DNA of 64,000 bases from Methylobacterium sp. Leaf108 (GTDB taxonomy: Bacteria > Pseudomonadota > Alphaproteobacteria > Rhizobiales > Beijerinckiaceae), in the NCBI RefSeq assembly GCF_001423265.1, contig NZ_LMND01000012.1:69501-133500 (forward strand), given 5' to 3'. A model generated the notes under the pieces. It was given only the letters and a program-made list of their open reading frames with translations. It made no database searches and had not been told where the DNA came from. Position numbers and translations under genes: made by a program. Shown here one piece after another: positions 40,471 to 52,360 of this stretch. Positions within the stretch are counted from its first letter, which is position 1; each line of letters begins with the position of its first letter.

Positions 40471-41547
40471 TTGGCACTCGGAAGCGCAGCAGAAATTGAA
40501 CGCCGATTCGAGCAATCCCAAAATGACCTAGTTTTGCAAACGTCGGATTTTTCACTTCAAGGTTTGAAGGAGATGGTTGATAGCGAGATTATCGATCTAT
40601 CTCCGAAATATCAGAGGAGAGAGCGTTGGGAGGTCGAGCGTCAATCTGAATTGATCGAGTCGTTTCTCTTAAATGTTCCCGTTCCTCCGATCTATCTCGC
40701 AGAAGAAGAGTATGGCGTATATTCAATAATTGATGGAAAGCAAAGAATTTCAGCAGTTTCTGACTACTTGAACAATGCATTTGCTATTAAAGGTTTGACT
40801 GAGTTTCCAGAGTTAAATGGCGCGCGTTTTCGAGATCTTCCGAAAACACTCCAAAGCGCACTTCGTGTTCGCCCCTATTTGCGCGTAATTACACTTTTGA
40901 AGCAATCTCACCCACGGCTAAAATATGAGGTATTCATTCGATTAAATCGCGGGGGGATTCGATTAAATAATCAAGAGATAAGAAATGTCGCATTTCGGGG
41001 AAATGCGAACGATGCAATTTATACAGCTGGAGAAAACATCCTTTTAAGATCTGCGCTAAAAATAGATGGTCCAAAATCCGCTGCTTTCCAGCAAATGCAA
41101 GACGCTGAATACGTTCTACGCTTTCTGACGCTGCGTCAATCTTGGGAAAATTTCTCCGGAAGCCTTTCTCAGTCGATGGATGAGTTCATGATGACACATC
41201 GTGACGTCCGAGGAGCGGAGCTAGAAGCACTTATTTCACCATTCGAAAACGCAATAAGTAGAACAGCGTCGCTTTGGGGGGAAATGGCATTTCAGCGATG
41301 GGATGGTCAGCGCTGGCGTCAACAGGCGTTGGCAGGATTGTACGATGCTGAAATGATTGCTTCTTCCCTGATCAGCAACGAACAAGTGAATTTGATATCA
41401 GGAGAGCGGCCACGACTTATTGAAGAAACAAAACGCCTTTTCTTAGATTCTGAGTTTGAGGAGGCAGTACGGCTTGGAACAAACACTCCATCAAGGATCA
41501 AATTGAGGATTGAAAAAGTCCGCGATATGCTTCTGAATTTAGCGTGA
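40471..41547 (+). CDS. DUF262 domain protein (ParB/sulfiredoxin-like nuclease fold)
   Basis: A 358-residue protein. The DUF262 core is clear: SPKYQRRERW (44-53), SELIESFLLNVPVPPIYL (59-76) and SIIDGKQRISAV (85-96), the last being the signature usually seen as DGQQR. In GmrSD-type restriction systems this domain binds or hydrolyses nucleotides and controls DNA cleavage. No DUF1524 HNH domain follows, so the effector may be the adjacent HEPN protein. The start is TTG 40471, with GGAGAG at 40461. The AT-rich codons differ from those of the neighbours. The stop is nine bases before the next gene, indicating an operon. Confidence 0.8.
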   Translation: MALGSAAEIERRFEQSQNDLVLQTSDFSLQGLKEMVDSEIIDLSPKYQRRERWEVERQSELIESFLLNVPVPPIYLAEEEYGVYSIIDGKQRISAVSDYLNNAFAIKGLTEFPELNGARFRDLPKTLQSALRVRPYLRVITLLKQSHPRLKYEVFIRLNRGGIRLNNQEIRNVAFRGNANDAIYTAGENILLRSALKIDGPKSAAFQQMQDAEYVLRFLTLRQSWENFSGSLSQSMDEFMMTHRDVRGAELEALISPFENAISRTASLWGEMAFQRWDGQRWRQQALAGLYDAEMIASSLISNEQVNLISGERPRLIEETKRLFLDSEFEEAVRLGTNTPSRIKLRIEKVRDMLLNLA

Positions 41548-41556
41548 GTACAGATC

Positions 41557-42480
41557 ATGAGTATAGCTCGCGGTGAATTTCTGAGAAGCCTTGAAGGAAT
41601 AAATGAGGCAATAAGTCTCGAATATTTGGCTCAGGGCGCGACGCAAACCACAATTACACCGGGAGTATTTGTTCTCCGTCGCGGCATTCTCATTTCCAGT
41701 TTGATTGCACTGGAAACATTCGTCAGAGATCGAACGGTGGAAGCGCTCCGAACTCTTGAGCGCTGGCCATTATCCTATGAAGATCTTCCAGAAAAACTGC
41801 GAATAGCAGCAAGACTAAACGCATTATCAAATCTTCAACAATTCGCGAAAATGTTAAAACGTCAAGAAGAAGATTTTGAACTAGAACTTAGAACTGAAAT
41901 ATCCAAAATGGCCTCAGGACATGGCACAGTTCAGCAATTTAGTAAATTTGTCGCGGGAGACTATACTGGTAATATATCGGACCTTGGATTGAAAGATCTT
42001 TTATCGAGCTTGCAAGTTGCGGACTGCTGGAATACATTCCGGACGTTTGTTTCTGATGCCGGCATCGGCGTACCTTCAGTTCAAGAGCTCGTAAAAGGGA
42101 TAGTGCGAAAACGCCATCGTAGCGCACACTCTGCAAGCTATTCTCCAAATGCCGGAGATATAGTGAACTTAAGCACTGACCTTTTATGCGTTGGCCTTTG
42201 TTTCGATGCATCAGTTTCATCCTCAATGGAGCAATCGCTATTTGCTGCCGATCAATGGTCAGACGGAAAATGCAAATGGCGTGATGGAGTAAACCTCTAT
42301 TTCGCTGAGCCATACAATCGTCGAGTACGCGTACTCAAGTCTGGCCAAGCAAGGGCTTTCCGAATTGCAAATGATCTTACCGAAGCAAAACTCTCGATTC
42401 CTCGGGCAACTCCTGGACAAATTTCTCTTTTGATTGAAAGAGATATGTCAGGGAGACCGGTTAAATGGGATATCATGTAA
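41557..42480 (+). CDS. HEPN-domain protein, putative ribonuclease effector
   Basis: A 307-residue protein. An N-terminal helix pair with RRGILISSLIALETFVRDR (41-59) resembles the first helices of MAE_28990- or RiboL-PSP-type HEPN proteins. The catalytic-type motif RHRSAH (186-191), of the form RHxxxH, occurs in VRKRHRSAHSA. HEPN proteins with this motif are usually metal-independent RNases in toxin-antitoxin, abortive infection or restriction contexts. A C-terminal domain of about 100 residues (from about 205) is not recognised. It is probably cotranscribed with the DUF262 gene. The exact family needs a profile search. Confidence 0.65.
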   Translation: MSIARGEFLRSLEGINEAISLEYLAQGATQTTITPGVFVLRRGILISSLIALETFVRDRTVEALRTLERWPLSYEDLPEKLRIAARLNALSNLQQFAKMLKRQEEDFELELRTEISKMASGHGTVQQFSKFVAGDYTGNISDLGLKDLLSSLQVADCWNTFRTFVSDAGIGVPSVQELVKGIVRKRHRSAHSASYSPNAGDIVNLSTDLLCVGLCFDASVSSSMEQSLFAADQWSDGKCKWRDGVNLYFAEPYNRRVRVLKSGQARAFRIANDLTEAKLSIPRATPGQISLLIERDMSGRPVKWDIM

Positions 42481-42509
42481 ATTTTTAATGATAAATTTTT
42501 AAAACGAAT

Positions 42510-42980
42510 CTATAATCCACTAATATAAAAAATGATTTCTCGCCGATGCGGTCGATCCCGGTGCTCGATCAGGTAGATCCCCTGCCACGTCCCGAGACCC
42601 ATCCGGCCGCAGACGACCGGCACGGCGATGCTCGCATCCGTCACCATGGTGCGGATGTGGGCCGGCATGTCGTCCGGCCCCTCGCTCCCGTGGACATAGG
42701 CTCTGTGGCGCGGCGCCAGCCCGTCCAGCGCCGTCATCAGGTCGGTGCGCACGTCGGGATCGGCGTTCTCCTGGATGGTGAGGGAGGCGGAGGTGTGCCG
42801 GCAGAACACCGTCAGCAGACCCTGCGTGATGCCGCTGCGGGCCACGAAGGCCGCGACCGCCTCGGTGATCTCCGTGAACCCCGGACCGGGCGTCGCGACG
42901 GCGATGCGGGCGCTCGCCTGCCGCGAGACCGCTCCGTCCGAAAAGTCGGTGATGTCTCCGATCCTGCCCTCGCCCGTCAT
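42510..42980 (-). CDS. YjbQ family (UPF0047) protein
   Basis: A 156-residue protein of the UPF0047/YjbQ family, some members of which show weak thiamine-phosphate synthase activity. Conserved parts are FCRHTSASLTIQENADPDV, YVHGSEGPDDMPAHI and GTWQGIYLIEHRD. The C-terminal residues IIFYISGL lie in AT-rich DNA of the island and differ from the usual GC-rich coding of the locus. The ATG at 42980-42978 overlaps the ligase stop in ATGA, so it is translationally coupled to the DNA repair genes. Confidence 0.88.
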   Translation of the reverse strand: MTGEGRIGDITDFSDGAVSRQASARIAVATPGPGFTEITEAVAAFVARSGITQGLLTVFCRHTSASLTIQENADPDVRTDLMTALDGLAPRHRAYVHGSEGPDDMPAHIRTMVTDASIAVPVVCGRMGLGTWQGIYLIEHRDRPHRREIIFYISGL

Positions 42981-44794
42981 CGCGTCTCCTCGCTCATGGC
43001 GGCACCCGGCGCGATCTCACGCTCGCCCCGCGCCAGGATGCGCTCCAGCACGTCGATCCGGTCGGCCTCCGCCGAGGGCTTGTCCCAGCGGATGCGGCTG
43101 ACGCGTGGAAAGCGCATGGCCACCCCCGACTTGTGCCGGGTGGAGCGCTGCACGCCCTCGAAGGCGATCTCCAGCACCAGCCCGGTCTCCGGCCCGTAGG
43201 CGACCTCGCGCACCGGGCCGAACCGCTTCGTGGTGTTGTTGCGGACGTAGCGGTCGAGCTTGGCCAGTTCGGCGTCGGTGAAGCCGTGGTAGGCCTTGCC
43301 CACCGGCACCAGTTCCTCGCCGCCGCCCTCCACCGTGCGCCAGCAGCCGAAGGTGTAGTCCGAGTAGAACGACGAGCGTTTCCCGTGCCCGCGCTGGGCG
43401 TACATCATCACCGCATCGACCACGTGCGGTTCGCGCTTCCACTTCCACCAGGGCCCCTTGGGCCGGCCGGGCAGGTAGGGGCTGGTGCGCCGCTTCAGCA
43501 TCACGCCCTCGATGGCGTCGGCATCCGCCCCGGCCCCGGCCGACGCCGGATCGGCGCGCGCCGCGGCCAGGTCCTCCCAGGTCGCGAAGGGCACCAGCGG
43601 CGACAGGTCGATGCGGGCGTGGTCGAGGCCGCCGACGAAGGCCTCGAGCCGGGCGCGCCGCTCGGTGAAGGGCATCTCGCGCAGGTCCTCGCCATCGGCC
43701 GTGAGAAGGTCGTAGGCCCGCACGTGGGCGGGAAACTCCTCCAGCAGCTTCCCCGTCACCGACTTGCGGTTGAGCCGCTGCTGCAGGACGTTGAAACTCT
43801 GGACGCGCTCGTCACGCAGGATCAGCAATTCGCCGTCGAGGGTGCCCTCGAAGGCGATGGCCTCGGCGAGGTCCGGAAAGGCACCGGAGATGTCCTCGCC
43901 GGTGCGCGAGTAGATGCGTGCCACCTGTGTGCCTTCGGCGTCGCGCCCGCCCGCAAGCTGGACGCGGATGCCGTCCCACTTCCACTCGCCGGAGAAATCG
44001 GCCGGGTCGAGCTTGTCGAAATCGGTCTCCTCCTCGATCGGGTGCGACAGCATCGGCGGCCGGAACGGCGCCGGGTTGAGGGTCTGGGGCCGTTCCCCCC
44101 TGCCCTCCACCCAGGCGAACAGGGTCGCGTAGGGGGGCTCGAGCCCGTGCCAGACCTCCTCGACCGCATCGGCCTCGTGCCCGCCGAGCGCCCCCACCGC
44201 GGTCTTGGCGAGCCGCGCCGAGACGCCGACCCGCAGCGACCCGGTGATGAGCTTCAGCAGCGCCCACCGCCCGGTCTCGTCGAGGGCATCGAGCCAGTCG
44301 GCGATGTGGCCGGGGAGATCGGACTTCTTCGTCGTGGCGAGGGTGTCGACGACCTCCCCGAGGGTGGGGATGTGGGGCGGCGGGTCGTTGTGGCCGATCG
44401 GGGGGGGACTCCCCTCTCCCTCGTGGAGAGGGATCGGGGTAGCCGAGCGCCCCCGGGCTGCGCCGAGCGGAACCACACCCACCTCCACCGTCTCCCCACG
44501 AGGGGGAGGAGAGGCCGCCGAGGGTCCCGGCCAGATCAGCGCCGTGGTCTCGGCGAGATCGCCGACGTAGTTGTACGACAGGCGGAACAGCACCGGGTCG
44601 ATCCGCGCCTCCACCAGCCCGCGGATCATCCCCGCCTTGGCCTCGCGGAAGGTCAGCCCGCCGGTCATCGCGGCCAGCGCGTAGCCCCGCTCGGGATCGG
44701 GGGCATGGGCGAAATAATCCTGCAGCAGGCGCAGCTTGGCGTTGCGGCGCGGCTCGTAGGCGAGCCGGTCGAGGAGATGGGCGAAGTCGTTCAT
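42977..44794 (-). CDS. ATP-dependent DNA ligase (cisplatin damage response type)
   Basis: A 605-residue ligase. The nucleotidyl-transferase lysine is Lys272 in SGEWKWDGIR, and later motifs include DGELLI, EGVMLKRR and PWWKWKR. The N-terminal DNA-binding domain (1-240) is interrupted at about residues 95-133 by an insertion encoded by a palindromic element (44409-44511), in frame and without stops. The family acts in interstrand crosslink or cisplatin damage repair beside an MBL-fold exonuclease and often an Lhr-type helicase. The ATG at 44794 overlaps the exonuclease stop. Confidence 0.9.
   Translation of the reverse strand: MNDFAHLLDRLAYEPRRNAKLRLLQDYFAHAPDPERGYALAAMTGGLTFREAKAGMIRGLVEARIDPVLFRLSYNYVGDLAETTALIWPGPSAASPPPRGETVEVGVVPLGAARGRSATPIPLHEGEGSPPPIGHNDPPPHIPTLGEVVDTLATTKKSDLPGHIADWLDALDETGRWALLKLITGSLRVGVSARLAKTAVGALGGHEADAVEEVWHGLEPPYATLFAWVEGRGERPQTLNPAPFRPPMLSHPIEEETDFDKLDPADFSGEWKWDGIRVQLAGGRDAEGTQVARIYSRTGEDISGAFPDLAEAIAFEGTLDGELLILRDERVQSFNVLQQRLNRKSVTGKLLEEFPAHVRAYDLLTADGEDLREMPFTERRARLEAFVGGLDHARIDLSPLVPFATWEDLAAARADPASAGAGADADAIEGVMLKRRTSPYLPGRPKGPWWKWKREPHVVDAVMMYAQRGHGKRSSFYSDYTFGCWRTVEGGGEELVPVGKAYHGFTDAELAKLDRYVRNNTTKRFGPVREVAYGPETGLVLEIAFEGVQRSTRHKSGVAMRFPRVSRIRWDKPSAEADRIDVLERILARGEREIAPGAAMSEETR
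44409..44511 (-). repeat. Palindromic element inserted in frame within the DNA ligase gene
   Basis: Imperfect inverted arms at 44409-44429 (ctcccctctccctcgtggaga) and 44491-44511, whose reverse complement is similar (ctcctccccctcgtggggag). They share the core ccctcgtgg and enclose about 60 bases with further GC-rich pairing (cgcccccgggctgcg). The translated product, with LHEGEG and PPPRGE, looks like the protein readings of palindromic repeats known in other alphaproteobacteria. The element lies in a linker of the N-terminal domain. Confidence 0.7.
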
Positions 44795-45828
44795 GCCGCG
44801 ACCTCGGCCGCCGGCTCGGCTTCGCCCTCGTCGCCGTAGCCGAGCATGTGGAGGGGCTTGGCCGCGATGCCCTGCGTCCCGCACCAATGCACCAGGGCGT
44901 CCTCCTGGCCGTGCGTCACCCAGACCTCGCCCGCACCCGTCTCGGTGATGGTGCGGCACAGGTCGGGCCAGTCGGCGTGATCGGAGATCACGAGGGGCAG
45001 TTCGGCGCCCTTCTGCCGGGCGCGGGCCCTCACCCGCATCCAGCCCGAGGCGAAGGAGGTCACCGGATCGGGAAACTTTCGCGACCACACGTCCTGGATC
45101 GCGGACGGCGGGCACAGCACGATGGCGCCCTGGAGCTTTGCCCGGTCGGCCGCCACCACCTTGGGCGTATCGCCCAGCGGGATGCCCTCGCGCTTGTAGA
45201 GATCCGTCAGCTTCTCCATGGCGCCGTGGAGATGGATCGGCCCGTCGTAGCCGGCCTGCCGAAGCAGCGCCATCACCCGTTGCGCCTTGCCCAGCGCATA
45301 GGCCCCGACGATGTGGGCGCGCTCGGGAAACAGCGCGACGGAGGCCAGGAGCCTGTCGACCTCGCCCCTGGTGTCCGGCATCCGGAACACCGGCAGGCCG
45401 AAGGTCGCCTCGGTGATGAAGACATCGCATGGCACCACCTCGAACGGCAGGCAGGTGGGATCGGGCGCACGCTTGTAGTCGCCCGACACGACGACGCGCA
45501 GGCCACCCGATTCCACCGCGATCTGGGCGGAGCCGAGGACGTGGCCGGCGGGCACGAAGCGCACGGTGACGTCGCCGATGCGGATCGGCTGGCCGAGCTG
45601 CGCCTCCTGGCGCGTGTCGCAGAACGCTTCGCCGTAGCGCACCGCCATGATGCGCAGGGTCTCCCCCGTCGCCAGCACCCGGCCGTGGCCGGACCGGGCG
45701 TGGTCGGCATGACCGTGGGTGATGAGCGCCCGCGGCACCGGCCAGGTCGGGTCGATGTGAAAATCGCCGCCCGGGCAGTACAGGCCCTCGCGGGTCAGGG
45801 TGAGGAGATCGCTGGCGCTTGGGGTCAT
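44791..45828 (-). CDS. Ligase-associated DNA exonuclease (metallo-beta-lactamase fold)
   Basis: A 345-residue nuclease of the MBL/beta-CASP-related group. The metal site motif THGHADHARSGH is at about residues 37-48, later ligands are in PAGHVLGSAQI and SGDYKR, and the C-terminal histidine is in LVISDHADW. Such proteins are encoded with ATP-dependent DNA ligases and contribute to DNA damage resistance. The start is ATG 45828. Its TGA overlaps the ligase ATG. It is divergent from the methyltransferase gene, with about 60 bases between starts. Confidence 0.9.
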   Translation of the reverse strand: MTPSASDLLTLTREGLYCPGGDFHIDPTWPVPRALITHGHADHARSGHGRVLATGETLRIMAVRYGEAFCDTRQEAQLGQPIRIGDVTVRFVPAGHVLGSAQIAVESGGLRVVVSGDYKRAPDPTCLPFEVVPCDVFITEATFGLPVFRMPDTRGEVDRLLASVALFPERAHIVGAYALGKAQRVMALLRQAGYDGPIHLHGAMEKLTDLYKREGIPLGDTPKVVAADRAKLQGAIVLCPPSAIQDVWSRKFPDPVTSFASGWMRVRARARQKGAELPLVISDHADWPDLCRTITETGAGEVWVTHGQEDALVHWCGTQGIAAKPLHMLGYGDEGEAEPAAEVAA

Positions 45829-45891
45829 GGTCGCGGCTATGTAGGGCGATCCGGAACAGGCCGCGACCCTCCCACCCATGACCCCAGCACG

Positions 45892-46839
45892 ATGACCCCA
45901 CAGACCTCGTCCGGCGATCTCCTGGCCGACCGCCGCTACGGCTACGGTGCCGCCTGCCTCGCGGAGGGCGACGTCGCGGCCGCCGCCGAGATGGCCGAAC
46001 AGACATTGGAACGGGCGCCGCGCTTTGCGCCCGCCTGGTTCCTGCTCGGCCGTGCCAGGGAGGCGCAGCATCGGGCGGGTGGTGACGAGGGCGCGTTCCA
46101 TGCGGCGCTGCGCGCCTACGCCAACGCCCTCGATCTCGACCCGGAGGATGGGCAGGGCGCCCGTCTCCACCTCGCGCGGATGGGCGAGGGCGCGGCGATG
46201 GAGGCGATCACCCCGGCCTACGTCCGCGCCCTGTTCGACGGCTACGCGCCGCGGTTCGAGCGCCACCTCGTGGACGACCTCCACTACCGGGGTCCGTCCA
46301 TGCTGGTGGCGGCCCTGGACCGCGCCGCCGGGGCGGCGGCCCCGTTCGCGGTCGCACTCGACCTCGGCTGCGGCACCGGGCTGGTGGGCGAGGCCCTCGG
46401 CGGCCGGGTCGCGCATCTCACCGGCGTCGACCTCTCGCCGGGGATGCTGGCACACGCCGAGCGCGCCGGGCGCTATCGCCGGCTGGTGGCCGGGGACCTG
46501 CGCAGCTTTCTCGCCACCGAACCGGCGGACGCCTTCGACCTCGTCGTATCGGCGGACGTCTTCATCTACGTCGGCGATCTGGCAGCGGCCCTCTGCGCCA
46601 TCGCCCGCGTCCTGCGGGTGGGGGGCTACGCCGCCTTCACCGTCCAGTCGCCCCCCGGCCCGGGTGTCGAGCTGGGGCAGGATGGGCGCTACGCCCACGG
46701 CGAGGGCGCGCTGTCGCAGGCCATCGCGGCGGCCGGTCTCGATCTGCGCCTCGCGGAGGAGGCCGCGATCCGGCGCGAAAGCGACGCCGACGTGCCCGGC
46801 CGCGTCGTCGTGCTCCGGCGCCCCGATCCCGGCGCGGCC

Positions 46840-46851
<12 letters not shown>
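45892..46851 (+). CDS. TPR-repeat SAM-dependent methyltransferase
   Basis: A 319-residue protein. An N-terminal TPR-like helical part (about 15-95; AEQTLERAPRFAPAWFLLGR, ALRAYANALDLDPED) is fused to a class I methyltransferase domain (about 110-310) with the SAM motif ALDLGCGTGLVGEAL and the acidic TGVDLSPGML. The substrate is unknown. The ATG at 45892 was chosen; an earlier ATG at 45878 is followed by a stop after five codons. Its end overlaps the convergent hybrid kinase gene by 12 bases. Confidence 0.8.
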
Positions 46852-50247
<3,396 letters not shown>

Positions 50248-50708
50248 GTCACTGTCGTTCCCCGGTGCCCGGACGGCCTCGTCGTGCCGGGAAAGTGCCG
50301 CGCGGCCGTACGCGCAGGACGATGTCTCGGATGAGGGTCGGCCAGCGCCTTGCCGTGCAACCCTCGGTGCCTTCGCTCTAGCAGGTACGACGATCCCTAC
50401 CAGACCGTTGACGGGCGCTCGCTCCCGCGGTCGCTCGGCATGCGGCCTAACCCGATCGGCCGAGGGCGTGGGGACGAGGAGTTCGCTCCCCCCCGCTCGC
50501 GACGGTCCGCGCCCTGCGTGATGCAACCGGTTTGCGGTATCTCTGTTGCTAAGCTGGCCCGCGTCGGCCGGCCGATGCCTCCCCCGCTCGCAGCCCGGTT
50601 CGTCGCCGGGGAAGGGGGCAGGACGGCCATACGGCCTTTCGGCCCCTGCCGTTGTCGATCGAGCGGATCCGGGGCCGGCGGCACCCCGGGACATTTTTGG
50701 AGCACCGG
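50248..50708. other. Divergent intergenic region between the hybrid kinase and the DUF1275 gene
   Basis: A 461-bp gap. It should contain both promoters, but no convincing -35/-10 pair, repeat or small gene was found. The GGAG at 50699 is the ribosome-binding site of the DUF1275 gene. Confidence 0.4.
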
Positions 50709-51509
50709 ATGGCAGACCAGAACAACAAGTCGTTTCCCGCCAGCGGCAAGACGCGGATTCCCCTCGCGCTCGCCCTCTCGGGCCTGGCGGGCTGCGCCGA
50801 CTCCATCGGGTTCCTCGAATACTCGCAGCTCTTCATGTCGTTCATGAGCGGCAACACCACCCGGTTCGGGGTGTCGGTCAGCCTCGGCGACTGGGAGAGC
50901 ACCGCCCGCGTCGCGTCCGTGATCCTGATCTTCTGCTTCGGGGCCTTCGCCGGGACCCTGATCGCGGCCTGGGTCGGCCAATGGCGCCTGGCGGTGCTCC
51001 TGTCGCTGCAGGCCCTTCTGCTCACCGCGGGCCTCGTGATGCCCTACGGCACCTTCGCCTGGCCGCTGCACGCCTACCCGATCGTCCTGGCGCTCGGCCT
51101 CCAGAACGCGACCCTGCAGGACGAGGCCGGCCGCAGCCTGGCCCTCACCTACGTCACCGGCGCGGTGGTGCGGTTCGGGACGGGGCTCGCCAACCTGCTC
51201 CTGCACAAGCCGGCCCCCTCGTTCTGGATCCAGGCGCCGTTGTGGGGTGCCCTGAGCGCCGGCGCGGTGGTCGGTGGCGTCCTTCAGAACCGCTACGGCG
51301 AGGACGCCTTCCTGGTCCCGGCCGCCCTGGCGGGCGTGCTGGCCGTCATCGCCCTGGTCATGACGCTGGCAAAGCCCGGCAGCGCCTACGTGACGAGCGC
51401 CTCGGCCCCCGCGCCGGATGCCCCGGCCAGCGCTCCGCCGGTCGGCGCCCCCGCCCTCGACAAGCCCTACGACGTCGAAGTCCACGGCTCGCCGGGACGC
51501 CGCCCCTGA
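50709..51509 (+). CDS. DUF1275 (YoaK) family membrane protein
   Basis: A 266-residue protein with about six hydrophobic segments and the family features GLAGCADSIGFLEYSQLFMSF and SGNTTRFG near the N-terminus, and LTYVTGAVVRFG in the middle. The last 35 residues are a soluble Pro/Ala-rich tail. The family is widespread and of unknown function. ATG 50709 is preceded by GGAG. It is convergent with arfB. Confidence 0.85.
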   Translation: MADQNNKSFPASGKTRIPLALALSGLAGCADSIGFLEYSQLFMSFMSGNTTRFGVSVSLGDWESTARVASVILIFCFGAFAGTLIAAWVGQWRLAVLLSLQALLLTAGLVMPYGTFAWPLHAYPIVLALGLQNATLQDEAGRSLALTYVTGAVVRFGTGLANLLLHKPAPSFWIQAPLWGALSAGAVVGGVLQNRYGEDAFLVPAALAGVLAVIALVMTLAKPGSAYVTSASAPAPDAPASAPPVGAPALDKPYDVEVHGSPGRRP

Positions 51510-51517
51510 TCGGAGCC

Positions 51518-51940
51518 TCAGTCGCCGCCGGCCTCGCCGCGCAGGCGTTTGGTGGCGCTGCGCTTCGACTTGTCGTCGAGGCGCCGCTTCTTCGACGCCA
51601 GCGTCGGGCGGGTGGCCCGGCGCGGCGTCGGCGGCACCGCCGCCTCGGCCACGAGTTCGGCGAGGCGCTCGCGGGCGTCGGCGCGGTTGCGGTCCTGCGT
51701 CCGGAACCTTTGGGCGCTGATGACGATGACGCCGTCCACCGTCAGGCGCCGCCCGGCCAGCCGCATCAGGCGCACGGCCACCGCGTCCGGCAGGGAGCTC
51801 GAGCGGCGGGCATCGAAGCGCAGTTGCACGGCGGTGGAGAGCTTGTTGACGTTCTGGCCGCCGGGGCCGGAGGCGCGGACGAAGGTCTCCTCCAGCTCCG
51901 CCTCGTCGATGGCGATGTGGGGGGTGCATTGCAGGACCAT
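51518..51940 (-). CDS. arfB: Alternative ribosome-rescue peptidyl-tRNA hydrolase
   Basis: A 140-residue release-factor-like protein (ArfB/YaeJ) that hydrolyses peptidyl-tRNA on ribosomes stalled at mRNA ends. The GGQ motif is at residues 27-29 (ASGPGGQNVNK). The basic C-terminal tail (about 105-135; KKRRLDDKSKRSATKRLR) inserts into the mRNA channel in homologues. The ATG at 51940 has GGGGGAG five bases upstream; a GTG two codons earlier is too close to that site. Confidence 0.93.
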   Translation of the reverse strand: MVLQCTPHIAIDEAELEETFVRASGPGGQNVNKLSTAVQLRFDARRSSSLPDAVAVRLMRLAGRRLTVDGVIVISAQRFRTQDRNRADARERLAELVAEAAVPPTPRRATRPTLASKKRRLDDKSKRSATKRLRGEAGGD

Positions 51941-51958
51941 CGGCACTCCCCCGCCGGT

Positions 51959-52243
51959 TCAGGCGGCGTCGGCCGGCGTGCGGGCGCGCACGGCCAGGGC
52001 GTGCAGCCCGCGCTGGAAGGCGGGCTCCAGGAGGGCGTTGACGAGGCGATGACGCTCGACCCGGCTCTTGCCCTCGAAGGCCGCGGAGACCACGTCGAGC
52101 CGGAAGTGTGTCTCACCCGCCTCCCGCCAGCCGCCGTGGCCGGCGTGGAGATGGGATTCGTCGACGACATCGAGGCTCACCGGCGTCAGCGACGCCTCCA
52201 GCGTCCGGGCGATCCACGCCTTCAGCGTTTCTGTCTCGGCCAT
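51959..52243 (-). CDS. BolA family protein
   Basis: A 94-residue BolA-like protein. The fold's conserved helix and loop are recognisable: HLHAGHGG, THFRLDVVSAAFEGKSRVER and HRLVNALLEPAFQRGLHAL. BolA proteins work with monothiol glutaredoxins in iron-sulfur cluster handling. The start ATG 52243 has AGAGGG upstream. It is divergent from the J-domain gene, an arrangement conserved in alphaproteobacteria. Confidence 0.9.
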   Translation of the reverse strand: MAETETLKAWIARTLEASLTPVSLDVVDESHLHAGHGGWREAGETHFRLDVVSAAFEGKSRVERHRLVNALLEPAFQRGLHALAVRARTPADAA

Positions 52244-52360
52244 CGTCACCCTCTTTTCGGTCCCCGCACCGGCTTACCGGCGTCAACCCCCGATGTCGGC
52301 ATGCGTCATCAGGCCCGGCGCCCTTGTGTCCCCGGGCGCCCCCCTCATAATCGCCTTGTC

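Larger units (their letters stand above)
40345..42545. mobile_element. AT-rich accessory island carrying a DUF262-HEPN gene pair
   Basis: Base composition changes abruptly near 40350 and returns to the GC-rich norm near 42540. The island sits exactly between the convergent genes queC and yjbQ, and its edges fall inside their last codons. Two same-strand genes fill it. No integrase, transposase, tRNA or clear terminal repeats were found. An AT-rich direct repeat taaatttttaa occurs at 42478-42488 and 42492-42502 at its right end. Horizontal acquisition is inferred from composition and position. Confidence 0.65.

Noticed and set aside
38627-42480. queE-queD-queC followed by a DUF262 gene as a possible 7-deazaguanine DNA-modification (dpd-like) system
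   Set aside because: No DpdA-like transglycosylase or other dpd gene is present, queG elsewhere explains the pathway as queuosine synthesis, and the abrupt composition change shows that the DUF262-HEPN pair is of separate origin.
40379-42540. Insertion sequence or integrative element with integrase
   Set aside because: No transposase, integrase, tRNA or clear terminal inverted repeats were found; it is called an island by composition only.
45878-45895. Five-codon frame overlapping the start of the TPR-methyltransferase gene as a regulatory leader peptide
   Set aside because: It arises by chance from repeated atgaccccag-like sequence, and there is no ribosome-binding site of its own.
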